From Paracoccaceae bacterium (GTDB lineage Bacteria > Pseudomonadota > Alphaproteobacteria > Rhodobacterales > Rhodobacteraceae), in NCBI GenBank assembly GCA_024742655.1, contig JANSYB010000009.1:1-14353 (forward strand): 14,353 nucleotides of DNA, given 5' to 3'. Shown piece by piece: positions 1 to 8,182 of the stretch (position 1 is its first letter; each line of letters begins with the position of its first letter). The translations under genes and the position numbers were made by a program. The notes under the pieces were generated by a model that was not told where the DNA came from, ran no database searches, and worked only from the letters and a program-made list of their open reading frames with translations.

Positions 1-677
1 AGCAGCGGTTGTTCGCGCGACATGTTGTAAAGCCAACGCTCCAGCCCCACCTTGCGCACGTCGATCGTGGTCTCGAACACTGACACGACACGCCCGCCAC
101 GCGTCAGGAAAATGCGCGTCGGATAAGAGCCCTCGGTCAGGTTCGACGGAAGCGCGATCGAGGTGCGGAACAGCGTCTGTTCGTCCAGCACGACCCCACC
201 CTCCTGCAGGGTGTAGGCGCCGTTATCCTTGCGGATACGGATCACCGCGTCGGTAAAGCTTTGGGCATCCGTCACCCCCTGAGGCGCCCCGACCGAACGG
301 ATCGCCCGCGGGATCGAGACCCTGTGGCGCAGATCCTCAACGCTGGACAGCACTTCGTTGAGAGGGCCGGTGGTGGAAATGGCGTAGAAACTCGGCGCCT
401 CGTCGACCTCGACCGCGTCAGTGTTGATCCAGATGCCGAAACGACGCTCCTTGCGGCGCACGACCACTGGCTCCTTGGGGCCGGCCACTGCCACGACGAC
501 ATCCAGCGGCTCCTGGGGGATGGGCACCTCGCGTTTGACCGCGCCAAAGACAAGGATCTCCGAGCCCTGGAAGGTGGCCGTGATCGCCACCTTGTCCTTG
601 CTCAGGCCCAACACGACCTCCTCCGCCCGGCCCGGCAGTGCCAGGAGGCACAACAGCAAGGCGGCCAGATAGCGCAT
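1..677 (-). CDS. TIGR02186-family exported/membrane protein, partial (3' end beyond window)
   Basis: Reading leftward from an ATG at 677, the frame stays open to the window edge (225 codons seen). The protein begins MRYLAALLLCLLALPGRAEE, a signal peptide with probable cleavage near GRA-EE. A soluble, beta-rich-looking domain follows, with segments such as FGIWINTDAVEVDEAPSFYA, VSIPRAI and RGGRVVSVFETTIDV. The last visible residues, WLYNMSREQPL, are what I recall just before the C-terminal membrane helix of TIGR02186 (Alph_Pro_TM) proteins; that helix lies outside the window. The family's biochemical role is unknown. The start is supported by GGAGG seven bases upstream (685-689), lying inside the tauE-like gene, and by the TGATG overlap with its stop, so the two are translationally coupled. 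I infer an exported domain with a C-terminal anchor that works with the neighbouring permease. Family call from memory of the motif and context. Confidence 0.85.
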   Translation of the reverse strand, partial: MRYLAALLLCLLALPGRAEEVVLGLSKDKVAITATFQGSEILVFGAVKREVPIPQEPLDVVVAVAGPKEPVVVRRKERRFGIWINTDAVEVDEAPSFYAISTTGPLNEVLSSVEDLRHRVSIPRAIRSVGAPQGVTDAQSFTDAVIRIRKDNGAYTLQEGGVVLDEQTLFRTSIALPSNLTEGSYPTRIFLTRGGRVVSVFETTIDVRKVGLERWLYNMSREQPL

Positions 678-1591
678 CAATGCCCCTCCACCGCACCGAT
701 GGAATAAAGTTCATCGGGCATGATCAGCAAATCCAGCGCCAGCTTGCCACAGACCAGCAGCACCATGATCGCCAGAAGAATGCGCAACTGTTCGGCCTTC
801 AGCTTGGTCCCGATCGAGGTCCCGATCTGCGCCCCGATCACGCCACCGACCAGCAGCAGGACCGCCAGGGCGATATCCACGGTAAAGTTCGTCGTGGCGT
901 GCAACAGCGTGGTGAACGCGGTTACGAAAATGATCTGGAACAGCGAGGTACCGACCACGACCTTGGTCGGCATTCCAAGTAGATAGATCATCGCCGGCAC
1001 CATGATGAAACCGCCGCCGACGCCCATGATCGCGGCCAGGATACCGACCGCCACACCGACCAGGATCGGCGGGATCACACTGATGTAAAGGCCACTGGTG
1101 CGAAAGCGCATCTTGAAGGGCAGGCCATGCACCCAGCCGTGTTTCTTGCGCTGCGGCGGTGTGCCGGATTTGATCCGCCGGATGGCCCGCAGGCTTTCGA
1201 AGAACATCATCGAACCGATGATGCCGAGGAACACCACGTAACAAAGCCGTACCAGCAGATCGACCTGGCCCAGGGATTTGAGGTAATTGAACACCAAGAC
1301 ACCCAGTGCCGCGCCGATCAACCCCCCTATGAGCAGCACGGTGCCCATCCTGAGATCGACGGTCTTTCGTCGCAAATGTGCCAGCACGCCGGAAAAAGAC
1401 GAGGCCACGATCTGGTTCGCCTCGGTCGCCACGGCCACGGCGGGCGGGATGCCGATGAAGAACAGAAGCGGCGTCATCAGAAAGCCGCCACCGACCCCGA
1501 ACATGCCCGAAAGGACACCGACAATGCCGCCCAGGCCCAGCAGCAGGAAGGCATTCACGGAAACCTCGGCGATCGGAAGGTAGATCTGCAT
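677..1591 (-). CDS. TauE/SafE-family membrane permease (sulfite/organic anion exporter type)
   Basis: A 304-residue polytopic membrane protein of usual family length. The two halves carry the diagnostic duplicated motif: GMFGVGGGFLMTP at residues 29-41 and AIMGVGGGFIMVP at 187-199. Each is followed by a conserved loop (ATEANQIVASS; GTSLFQIIF). Roughly eight hydrophobic segments can be seen, with a basic cytoplasmic loop near residues 138-165 (RRIKSGTPPQRKKHGW). Members export or move sulfite, sulfoacetate, taurine-derived or other small anions. The sequence alone does not reveal the substrate, and no sulfur-metabolism enzyme is in view. AAGGGAG at 1595-1601 is a close ribosome binding site for the ATG at 1591. 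The stop TGA overlaps the ATG of the TIGR02186 gene by one base, so the pair forms a two-gene unit, with its own likely promoter in the 1592-1705 gap. Confidence 0.9.
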   Translation of the reverse strand: MQIYLPIAEVSVNAFLLLGLGGIVGVLSGMFGVGGGFLMTPLLFFIGIPPAVAVATEANQIVASSFSGVLAHLRRKTVDLRMGTVLLIGGLIGAALGVLVFNYLKSLGQVDLLVRLCYVVFLGIIGSMMFFESLRAIRRIKSGTPPQRKKHGWVHGLPFKMRFRTSGLYISVIPPILVGVAVGILAAIMGVGGGFIMVPAMIYLLGMPTKVVVGTSLFQIIFVTAFTTLLHATTNFTVDIALAVLLLVGGVIGAQIGTSIGTKLKAEQLRILLAIMVLLVCGKLALDLLIMPDELYSIGAVEGH

Positions 1592-1613
1592 GATCTCCCT
1601 TAGCCCCTTGTCG

Positions 1614-1624
1614 GCATATTATGC
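1614..1624 (-). promoter_or_regulatory. AT-rich palindrome with -10-like hexamer upstream of the TauE gene
   Basis: On the minus strand the sequence is GCATAATATGC, a perfect 5-bp palindrome around a single A. It contains CATAAT or TAATAT, either usable as a -10 element, about 25-30 bases before the ATG at 1591. No good -35 hexamer is present at 16-18 bases. It could be a promoter that depends on an activator, or a small operator. Confidence 0.3.
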
Positions 1625-1668
1625 AAGCGCAGCACGGCCCGGAATGCCCGCAGGCCCGATCAATTCTT

Positions 1669-1701
1669 GTGAACTGGACTTATATATCGTGAACACTGGA
1701 C
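1669..1701. repeat. Imperfect direct repeat GTGAAC..CTGGAC, 20-bp period, upstream of the TauE gene
   Basis: GTGAACTGGAC (1669-1679) recurs as GTGAACACTGGAC (1689-1701) with a two-base insertion. The starts are exactly 20 bases apart, two helical turns, with the AT-rich TTATATATC between them. The pair sits between the stop of the permease gene (1706) and the putative -10 of the TauE gene. It looks like a tandem regulator-binding site, but no regulator gene is in the window. Confidence 0.35.
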
Positions 1702-1705
1702 CGGT

Positions 1706-2671
1706 TCAGCGCTCCTTGACATAGGGAATACCCCCGGCCCGCGGGGGCACGGCCCTGCCAACAAAGCCCGCCAGGATGATGACCGTCAGGATATAGGGCA
1801 ACGCATCCATCAGCTGCACGGGAATCACCAGCCCACCCAGTTCGATGTTCTGATATCGCAGCGCGACCGCCTGAAGCAGCCCGAACAACAGCGTCGCCCA
1901 AAGCGCATACCACGGCCGCCACTTGGCGAAGATCAGCGCGGCCAGCGCGATATAGCCGCGCCCCGCCGTCATGTCCTTGACGAACCCGGCTTGCAGTGCG
2001 GTCGCCAGATAGGCCCCCGCAATCCCGCACAGCACGCCACAGATACCCACGGCCGCGAAACGCAGGCCCACGACGCTGACCCCGGCAGTGTCGACCGCGG
2101 CCGGATTTTCCCCCACCGCGCGCAGGCGCAGGCCAAAGCGGGTCCGGTAGAGCACCCACCATGTCAGCGGCACGCAGGCGATGGCGAGATAGACAAGGAT
2201 CGTGTGCCCCGAAATCAGTTCGGCATAAATCGGCCCAAGCACCGGGATGCCGCGCAGCGTCTCGGCCAGCGGCAGGGTGATCGGCTCGAACCGGGCCGCA
2301 CCGATCAGCGAGGGCGTGCGCCCACCCTCGCGGAACCAGTCCTGCGCGATCAGCACCGTCATGCCCGCGGCCAGAAAATTGATCGCCACACCAGAGATCA
2401 ATTGGTTGCCGCGAAAGGTGATGCTGGCCAGACCGTGCAGCCCCGCCATCAGGACGGATGCCCCGATCCCCGCCAACAGGCCCAGCCAGACAGACCCGCT
2501 GACAAAGGCGATCGCCGCCGAGAAGAACGCCGCCGTCAGCATCTTGCCTTCGAGCCCGATGTCGAAAATCCCCGCCCGTTCGCTGAACAGCCCCGCAAGA
2601 CAGGCCAGCAAGAGCGGCGTGGCCAGCCGCACGGTGGAATCCAGAACCTGAAGAACGGTCACCAGGTCCAT
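1706..2671 (-). CDS. BMP-type (nucleoside) ABC transporter permease, second subunit
   Basis: A 321-residue inner-membrane permease. With the paralogous permease just upstream it should form the transmembrane channel of the importer encoded at 1706-6441. The family signature GIFDIGLEGKML is at residues 34-45, followed by the loop TFRGNQLISGVAINF and a late conserved stretch TAGRGYIALAALIFAKWRP. Eight to ten hydrophobic segments can be seen. Of two possible starts, the ATG at 2671 is chosen: GAAGGGA lies six bases before it. The earlier in-frame ATG at 2704 would add a polar, unconserved extension. A 49-base gap separates it from the preceding permease gene, the loosest junction of this operon. 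It resembles the NupQ/YufQ side of characterised purine nucleoside importers. Substrate is inferred from family only; ribose-like sugars or other nucleosides remain possible. Confidence 0.9.
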   Translation of the reverse strand: MDLVTVLQVLDSTVRLATPLLLACLAGLFSERAGIFDIGLEGKMLTAAFFSAAIAFVSGSVWLGLLAGIGASVLMAGLHGLASITFRGNQLISGVAINFLAAGMTVLIAQDWFREGGRTPSLIGAARFEPITLPLAETLRGIPVLGPIYAELISGHTILVYLAIACVPLTWWVLYRTRFGLRLRAVGENPAAVDTAGVSVVGLRFAAVGICGVLCGIAGAYLATALQAGFVKDMTAGRGYIALAALIFAKWRPWYALWATLLFGLLQAVALRYQNIELGGLVIPVQLMDALPYILTVIILAGFVGRAVPPRAGGIPYVKER

Positions 2672-2677
2672 TTGCAA

Positions 2678-2684
2678 TCCCTTC
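2678..2684 (-). promoter_or_regulatory. Ribosome binding site deciding the start of the second permease
   Basis: GAAGGGA on the minus strand stands six bases before the ATG at 2671. The upstream alternative ATG at 2704 has no comparable site, so the shorter protein is preferred. Confidence 0.6.
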
Positions 2685-2720
2685 GGACCGGCACTGTGAC
2701 CCAATGGGGCATGCCCGGCC

Positions 2721-3818
2721 TCATGTTCCGCGTCCCCTGCGCCGCGCCAGGAACATCCGCTCCAGTGGCATCCGCACCATGTTGTCCAGTGCGCCGGTGA
2801 ACAGGATCACCAACGCCTGGATCACCACGATCAACTCGCGCGGGATCGACGTCCAGAGCGCCAGTTCCGCCCCACCCTGGTAGAGAAAGCCGAAGAGGAC
2901 GGCGGCCAGGAACACGCCCAACGGGTGATTGCGGCCCATCAGGGCCACGGCGATGCCGATGAAGCCCGCGCCCTCGGTCGCGTTCAGGATCAGGCGCTCG
3001 GCCTCGCCCATGACATTGTTGATCGCCATACAACCCGACAGCGCGCCCGAGATCAGCATCGCGATGACGATGATTTTCACCGGGCGTATCCCGGCATAGC
3101 GCGAGGCGGTTTCCGACTGGCCAAGCGCGCGGATTTCATAGCCCAGCCGGGTACGCCAGATCAGCATCCAGACCAGCACGCAGGCCAAAAGTGCGACCAG
3201 CAGGCTGATATTGGCGGGTGCGGCCTTGGAAAAGCCGATGCCCAGAGGGGCCAGCATCTCGTGCAGGGTGGGCAGGTGGGCCCCTTCGGGAAAACGCGCG
3301 GTGGCCGGGTCCATCGAGCCCTCGGGGCGCAGGATGTTGACCAGCATGTAATTCAGCACCGCCGCCGCGATGAAGTTGAACATGATCGTGGTGATTACGA
3401 TATGGCTGCCACGTCTGGCCTGCAGCCAGGCCGGGATCAGCGCCCAGAGCGCGCCGAACACCGCCGCGCCAACGATGGCGGCGGGGAGGGCCAGCGCCCA
3501 GTGCGGCCACGGGATCGCAAGACACACCAGCGCCACGCCAAGCCCCCCGATCATCGCCTGCCCTTCGGAGCCGATGTTGAACAGCCCCGCATGGCTGGCC
3601 ACGGCAAAGGCCAGCCCGGTGAACAGGAAATTTGTGGTGTAATAGAGCGTGAAGCCCCAGCCATAGCTGGAGCCAAGCGCGCCGGTGACCATCAGCTTGA
3701 CCGCCGCGATCGGGTCCTCACCTATGGCCAGGATCACCAGCCCGGAAATCACAGCCGCCAACAGCAACGAGATCAGCGGCACCAGCACGGCGTCGGCCCA
3801 GGCGGGCATCCTATCCAT
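2721..3818 (-). CDS. BMP-type (nucleoside) ABC transporter permease, first subunit
   Basis: A 365-residue inner-membrane permease, longer than its partner as is usual for the NupP/YufP-like subunit. An N-terminal helix (about residues 8-32) is followed by the family motif GLFNIGSEGQ at 79-88, the segment GSHIVITTIMFNFIA at 137-151, and a long periplasmic loop (about 164-205, RPEGSMDPATARFPEGAHLP). The C-terminal half has several helices and ends in an arginine-rich cytoplasmic tail. The ATG at 3818 is chosen over an upstream in-frame ATG at 3878, whose extension is Arg/Pro-rich and lies inside the ATPase gene. GGAG sits about seven bases before the chosen start. The start overlaps the ATPase stop by 8 bases (ATGGATAG), so translation is coupled. 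It dimerises, by family knowledge, with the permease at 1706-2671. Confidence 0.9.
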   Translation of the reverse strand: MDRMPAWADAVLVPLISLLLAAVISGLVILAIGEDPIAAVKLMVTGALGSSYGWGFTLYYTTNFLFTGLAFAVASHAGLFNIGSEGQAMIGGLGVALVCLAIPWPHWALALPAAIVGAAVFGALWALIPAWLQARRGSHIVITTIMFNFIAAAVLNYMLVNILRPEGSMDPATARFPEGAHLPTLHEMLAPLGIGFSKAAPANISLLVALLACVLVWMLIWRTRLGYEIRALGQSETASRYAGIRPVKIIVIAMLISGALSGCMAINNVMGEAERLILNATEGAGFIGIAVALMGRNHPLGVFLAAVLFGFLYQGGAELALWTSIPRELIVVIQALVILFTGALDNMVRMPLERMFLARRRGRGT

Positions 3819-5445
3819 GATGCTTCTCCCCGGCGATCTCCTCGGCCTGGGCGAATTGCGCGGCCTCGACCGCGGCAAAGGGATCGGCGGGCTGCCCCTC
3901 GATCCCGGCCATCAGCAGGCCCAGTTCGGTTTCATCCGTGTCCCCGGGGCGGCGTTCGCCCATGATGCGGCCATCGAACATCACCACGATCCGGTCGGAC
4001 AGCGACATGATTTCATCAAGTTCCACGCTGACCAGCAGGATCGCCTTGCCTGCGTCGCGCAGCGCGATGATCTGCTGGTGGATGAACTCGATCGCCCCGA
4101 TATCCACACCCCGTGTCGGCTGCCCCACCAGCAGCAGGTCGGGGTTGCGCTCGATCTCGCGGGCCAGAACGATTTTCTGCTGGTTGCCGCCACTGAAATT
4201 CCGCGCCGCCAGTTTCGGGTCGGGCGGACGCACGTCAAAGCGGGTCATTTTTTGGCCCGCCGCGGCGATAATCGCGGCATTGTCCATCAGAAGGCCCGCC
4301 CCGCAGGCCCGATCGCGGTGATAGCCGAAGACGGTGTTTTCCCAGGCGGCGAACTCCATGATGAGGCCCTCGCGCTGACGGTCCTCGGGGACATGAGCGA
4401 TGCCCGCCGCGCGCCGCGCCTGCCCGTCGGCGTCCGGCCCTGTCAGGGGCAGGGGCCGGCCGTTCACCGCCACCGTCCCCGTGGCCGCGCGCATCCCGCC
4501 CAGCACCTCGAGCAGTTCGGATTGGCCGTTACCGGCCACGCCCGCCAGCCCCACGATTTCGCCCGCGCGCACGGTCAGGTCGATGCCGCGCAACCGCTCG
4601 ACGCCCTGCGCATCGACGACCTGCAGGCCCTCGATCTCCAGCACGGTCGCGCCGGGCTGTGCCGGCGCTTTCTCGACCCGCAAGAGAACTTTGCGGCCCA
4701 CCATCAGTTCGGCCAGTTCCCCGGGGCTGGTCTGAGAGGTTCGCCGCGTTGCAACCATCTCGCCCCGGCGCATCACGCTGACATCGTCGGTGATCTCCAT
4801 GATTTCGCGCAGCTTGTGGGTGATGAGGATGATCGTCTTGCCCTCATCGCGCAGCCGGGCAAGGATGCGGAACAGCTGATCGGCCTCGGCCGGGGTCAGA
4901 ACACCGGTCGGCTCGTCGAGGATCAGGATATCGGCCTGCCGGTAAAGCGCTTTCAGGATCTCGACGCGCTGCTGCATGCCCACGCCGATATCCTCGATCA
5001 GCGCGTCGGGATCGACATGCAATTCGTACTCCTGCGCCAGCGCCTGCAACTCCCGCCGCGCCTTGGCAAGGCTGGGCTTGAGCAGCCCGCCCTCCTCGGC
5101 GCCGAGGATGACGTTTTCCAGAACGGAGAAGGTTTCCACCAGCTTGAAATGCTGGAAGACCATGCCGATTCCCGCGGCGATGGCGGCCTGGCTATCGGGA
5201 ATGCGAACCTCCCGGCCCTTGATGAAGATTTGCCCGGCATCGGCCTTGTAGAAGCCATAGAGGATCGACATCAGGGTCGATTTTCCCGCGCCGTTTTCCC
5301 CGATGATGCCGTGGATCGTGCCGGGGGCGACCCGGATCGAGATATCCTTGTTGGCCTGTACCGGACCAAAGGCCTTGGAGATGCCTTTCAGTTCGATCGC
5401 GGGGGCGGCCGATACGGGCCGTCCAGTCTTGTCGCCCCCGCTCAT
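3811..5445 (-). CDS. Double-domain ABC ATPase of a BMP-type (nucleoside/sugar) importer
   Basis: A 544-residue cytoplasmic ATPase with two nucleotide-binding domains in one chain, the usual size for sugar/nucleoside (CUT2-like, NupO/YufO) importers. Domain 1: Walker A GENGAGKST at 49-57, Q-loop Q98, degenerate signature GVGMQQR at 154-160, Walker B ILILDEP at 173-179 and switch His210. Domain 2: the Walker A position reads GVAGNGQSE (302-310) and lacks the lysine; the signature FSGGNQQ is intact (417-423); the Walker B region reads LLLVGQPTRG (437-446), with Gln for the catalytic Glu; Ser473 replaces the switch His. This asymmetry, one competent and one degenerate site, is normal for the family. 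Six bases separate it from the binding-protein gene, and its GGAG site overlaps that gene's end. It overlaps the next permease by 8 bases. Confidence 0.92.
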   Translation of the reverse strand: MSGGDKTGRPVSAAPAIELKGISKAFGPVQANKDISIRVAPGTIHGIIGENGAGKSTLMSILYGFYKADAGQIFIKGREVRIPDSQAAIAAGIGMVFQHFKLVETFSVLENVILGAEEGGLLKPSLAKARRELQALAQEYELHVDPDALIEDIGVGMQQRVEILKALYRQADILILDEPTGVLTPAEADQLFRILARLRDEGKTIILITHKLREIMEITDDVSVMRRGEMVATRRTSQTSPGELAELMVGRKVLLRVEKAPAQPGATVLEIEGLQVVDAQGVERLRGIDLTVRAGEIVGLAGVAGNGQSELLEVLGGMRAATGTVAVNGRPLPLTGPDADGQARRAAGIAHVPEDRQREGLIMEFAAWENTVFGYHRDRACGAGLLMDNAAIIAAAGQKMTRFDVRPPDPKLAARNFSGGNQQKIVLAREIERNPDLLLVGQPTRGVDIGAIEFIHQQIIALRDAGKAILLVSVELDEIMSLSDRIVVMFDGRIMGERRPGDTDETELGLLMAGIEGQPADPFAAVEAAQFAQAEEIAGEKHHG

Positions 5446-5451
5446 CCGGGC

Positions 5452-6441
<990 letters not shown>

Positions 6442-6448
6442 TTGTCGT

Positions 6449-6454
6449 CTCCCT
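6449..6454 (-). promoter_or_regulatory. Ribosome binding site deciding the start of the BMP-family protein
   Basis: AGGGAG on the minus strand is seven bases before the ATG at 6441. It lies inside the extension that an ATG at 6480 would create, which argues for the shorter reading. Confidence 0.65.
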
Positions 6455-6513
6455 GAAAAAAGGCGCGCACGGGCGGGCATGAAATGCCTCTTCTTGAAAC
6501 CGCACAGGCCGGG

Positions 6514-6527
6514 TTGTCACCTGACAA
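6514..6527. promoter_or_regulatory. Palindromic candidate operator TTGTCA-CC-TGACAA
   Basis: A perfect 6-bp inverted repeat with a 2-base centre lies 73 bases upstream of the BMP-family start, in the only long gap before the importer operon. It abuts the candidate -10 element at 6527-6532, so a bound protein would cover the transcription start and repress. The shape fits a small dimeric helix-turn-helix regulator such as a GntR- or TetR-family member; no such gene is in view. Confidence 0.45.
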
Positions 6528-6556
6528 GTAAGGCCGCAACAGGCGCAGCCGGTCAA
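6527..6556 (-). promoter_or_regulatory. Candidate sigma-70 promoter of the BMP importer operon
   Basis: On the minus strand TTGACC (6551-6556) is a good -35 hexamer. An 18-base spacer leads to CTTACT (6527-6532), a poor -10. Placement directly before the palindrome at 6514-6527 favours it, but the -10 match is weak. Confidence 0.3.
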
Positions 6557-6564
6557 TAGCCCTT

Positions 6565-6590
6565 GGCGCCTTTCGCAGCGTCAAAGCGCC
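6565..6590 (-). repeat. Imperfect stem-loop just after the yejF stop
   Basis: Two bases after the yejF TGA, the minus strand reads GGCGCTTT, a nine-base loop, then AAAGGCGCC: an 8-bp stem with one bulged G. No T tract follows, so it is not a convincing rho-independent terminator. It may end or stabilise the yej transcript. Confidence 0.3.
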
Positions 6591-6592
6591 GG

Positions 6593-8182
6593 TCAGACAG
6601 CGAGGTCAAGGGCGGCCTGCAACAAGGTCTGGGCATATTCAGTCTGTGGATTCTCGAAGATGTCCTGTGCCGTGCCGTATTCCACGATGTCGCCCTGCTT
6701 CATCACCACGACCTTGTGACTCATCGCACGCACAACGGCGAGGTCATGGGAAATGAACAGGTAGGTCAGCCCGTATTTCACCTGCAACCGGCGCAGCAGG
6801 TCGACGATCTGCACCTGCACGGTCATGTCCAGCGCCGAGGTGGGTTCATCGAGGACAACCATGCGCGGGCGCAGGATCATGGCGCGGGCGATCGCGATGC
6901 GCTGTCTTTGCCCGCCGGAAAACTCGTGCGGATAGCGATGCATTGCGCCCGGGTCCAGTTCGACCTCGCGCATCACCTCGGCCACGAGATCGCGCACCGG
7001 CCGGCCATCGGGTTTGCCATGCACGCCCAGCCCTTCGGCGATGATCTGTTCGCAGGTCATGCGGGGGCTCAGACTGCCAAAGGGATCCTGAAAAACGATC
7101 TGGATGTCGGCACGGCGACGGCGCAGCTCTCGGGTGGACCACGCCCGTACGTCCTGCCCGTCGAAACGGATGGCCCCTTCGGATTGAATGAGCCGCATCA
7201 GGGCCAGGGCCAGCGTTGTCTTGCCCGAACCACTTTCGCCGACGATGCCCAGCGTCTCGCCCTTGCGCACACTGATCGTGGCGTCGTTGACGGCCTGCAC
7301 GTGGCCCACCGTGCGCTTCAGGAACCCCTTCTGGATCGGGAACCAGATTTTCAGGTTCTCGGTTTCGGCCAGAACCGGGGCATCGGGCGGCACCGGATCC
7401 GGATGGCCGGACGGGGCCGCCCCAAGCAGTTTGCGGGTATACTCGTGTCGCGGGTTGGCAAAGATTTCCTTCGTCGGCCCGGCCTCGACAATCTCGCCAT
7501 CCTTCATCACGCAGACCTTGTCGGCGATCTTTTCGACCACGGTCAGGTCATGGGTGATGAACAACAGCCCCATGTTCTCTTCGCGCTTGAGTTCGGCCAG
7601 AAGTTCGAGGATCTGCGCCTGGATGGTCACATCCAGCGCGGTCGTGGGTTCATCCGCGATCAGAATGTCGGGCTTGTTGGCCAGCGCCATGGCGATCATC
7701 ACGCGCTGCCGCTGCCCGCCGGACAACTGGTGCGGATAGGCCCCGAGCCGGGTTTCGGGGTCGCGAATGCCGACGCGGTTCAGAAGTTCGATGATGCGCA
7801 CCCGTACGGCGTCCCCGGTCAGACCCTGATGCAGTTCGATCGACTCGCGCAGTTGCTTTTCCAGCGTATGGAGCGGATTGAGCGATGTCATCGGCTCCTG
7901 GAAGATGAAACTGATGTCGTTGCCCCGCACCTTGCGCAGACGCTTGTCATCGGCACCGATCATTTCCTGGCCGTCATAGGTCACGCTGCCCTCGACGATG
8001 GCCGATCCCCCCAGAAGCGACACGGTCGACAGGGCGGTGACCGACTTGCCGGACCCACTTTCACCGACCAATGCAACCGTCTCGCCGCGATCCACCGTGA
8101 AGGACACGCCATGCACACAGCGCGTCACCTGCCCGTCCTGGCGAAAACTGATTTGCAGATCCCTGACCGTCAGCAGGCTCAT
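6593..8182 (-). CDS. yejF: YejF, double-domain ATPase of peptide/microcin C-type ABC importer
   Basis: A 529-residue cytoplasmic ATPase with two complete Dpp/Opp-type nucleotide-binding domains, the fused arrangement typical of YejF. Domain 1: Walker A GESGSGKS (40-47), signature LSGGQRQR (153-160), Walker B ILIADEPT (173-180), His211. Between the domains is the peptide-importer signature [11 protein letters not shown] (243-253), repeated in short form near the C terminus ([11 protein letters not shown], 511-521). Domain 2: Walker [10 protein letters not shown] (315-323), signature FSGGQRQR (421-428), Walker B MVVLDEPT (441-448), His479. Unlike the nearby BMP ATPase, both sites look catalytically complete. 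The start overlaps the yejE stop by four bases (ATGA), and it closes the yej operon. In E. coli this system imports microcin C and peptides. Physiological substrates here are unknown. Confidence 0.94.
   Translation of the reverse strand: MSLLTVRDLQISFRQDGQVTRCVHGVSFTVDRGETVALVGESGSGKSVTALSTVSLLGGSAIVEGSVTYDGQEMIGADDKRLRKVRGNDISFIFQEPMTSLNPLHTLEKQLRESIELHQGLTGDAVRVRIIELLNRVGIRDPETRLGAYPHQLSGGQRQRVMIAMALANKPDILIADEPTTALDVTIQAQILELLAELKREENMGLLFITHDLTVVEKIADKVCVMKDGEIVEAGPTKEIFANPRHEYTRKLLGAAPSGHPDPVPPDAPVLAETENLKIWFPIQKGFLKRTVGHVQAVNDATISVRKGETLGIVGESGSGKTTLALALMRLIQSEGAIRFDGQDVRAWSTRELRRRRADIQIVFQDPFGSLSPRMTCEQIIAEGLGVHGKPDGRPVRDLVAEVMREVELDPGAMHRYPHEFSGGQRQRIAIARAMILRPRMVVLDEPTSALDMTVQVQIVDLLRRLQVKYGLTYLFISHDLAVVRAMSHKVVVMKQGDIVEYGTAQDIFENPQTEYAQTLLQAALDLAV

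Noticed and set aside
2707..2716. Perfect 10-bp palindrome GGGCATGCCC in the 49-bp gap between the two permease genes
   Set aside because: It is too short and GC-rich to carry weight. It lies inside an operon without T tract or promoter elements. At most it is a weak RNA hairpin.
3811..5445. Missing Walker A Lys, catalytic Glu and switch His in the second ATPase domain, possibly a decayed gene
   Set aside because: Double-domain ATPases of this importer family normally have one degenerate site. The frame is intact and the first domain is complete.
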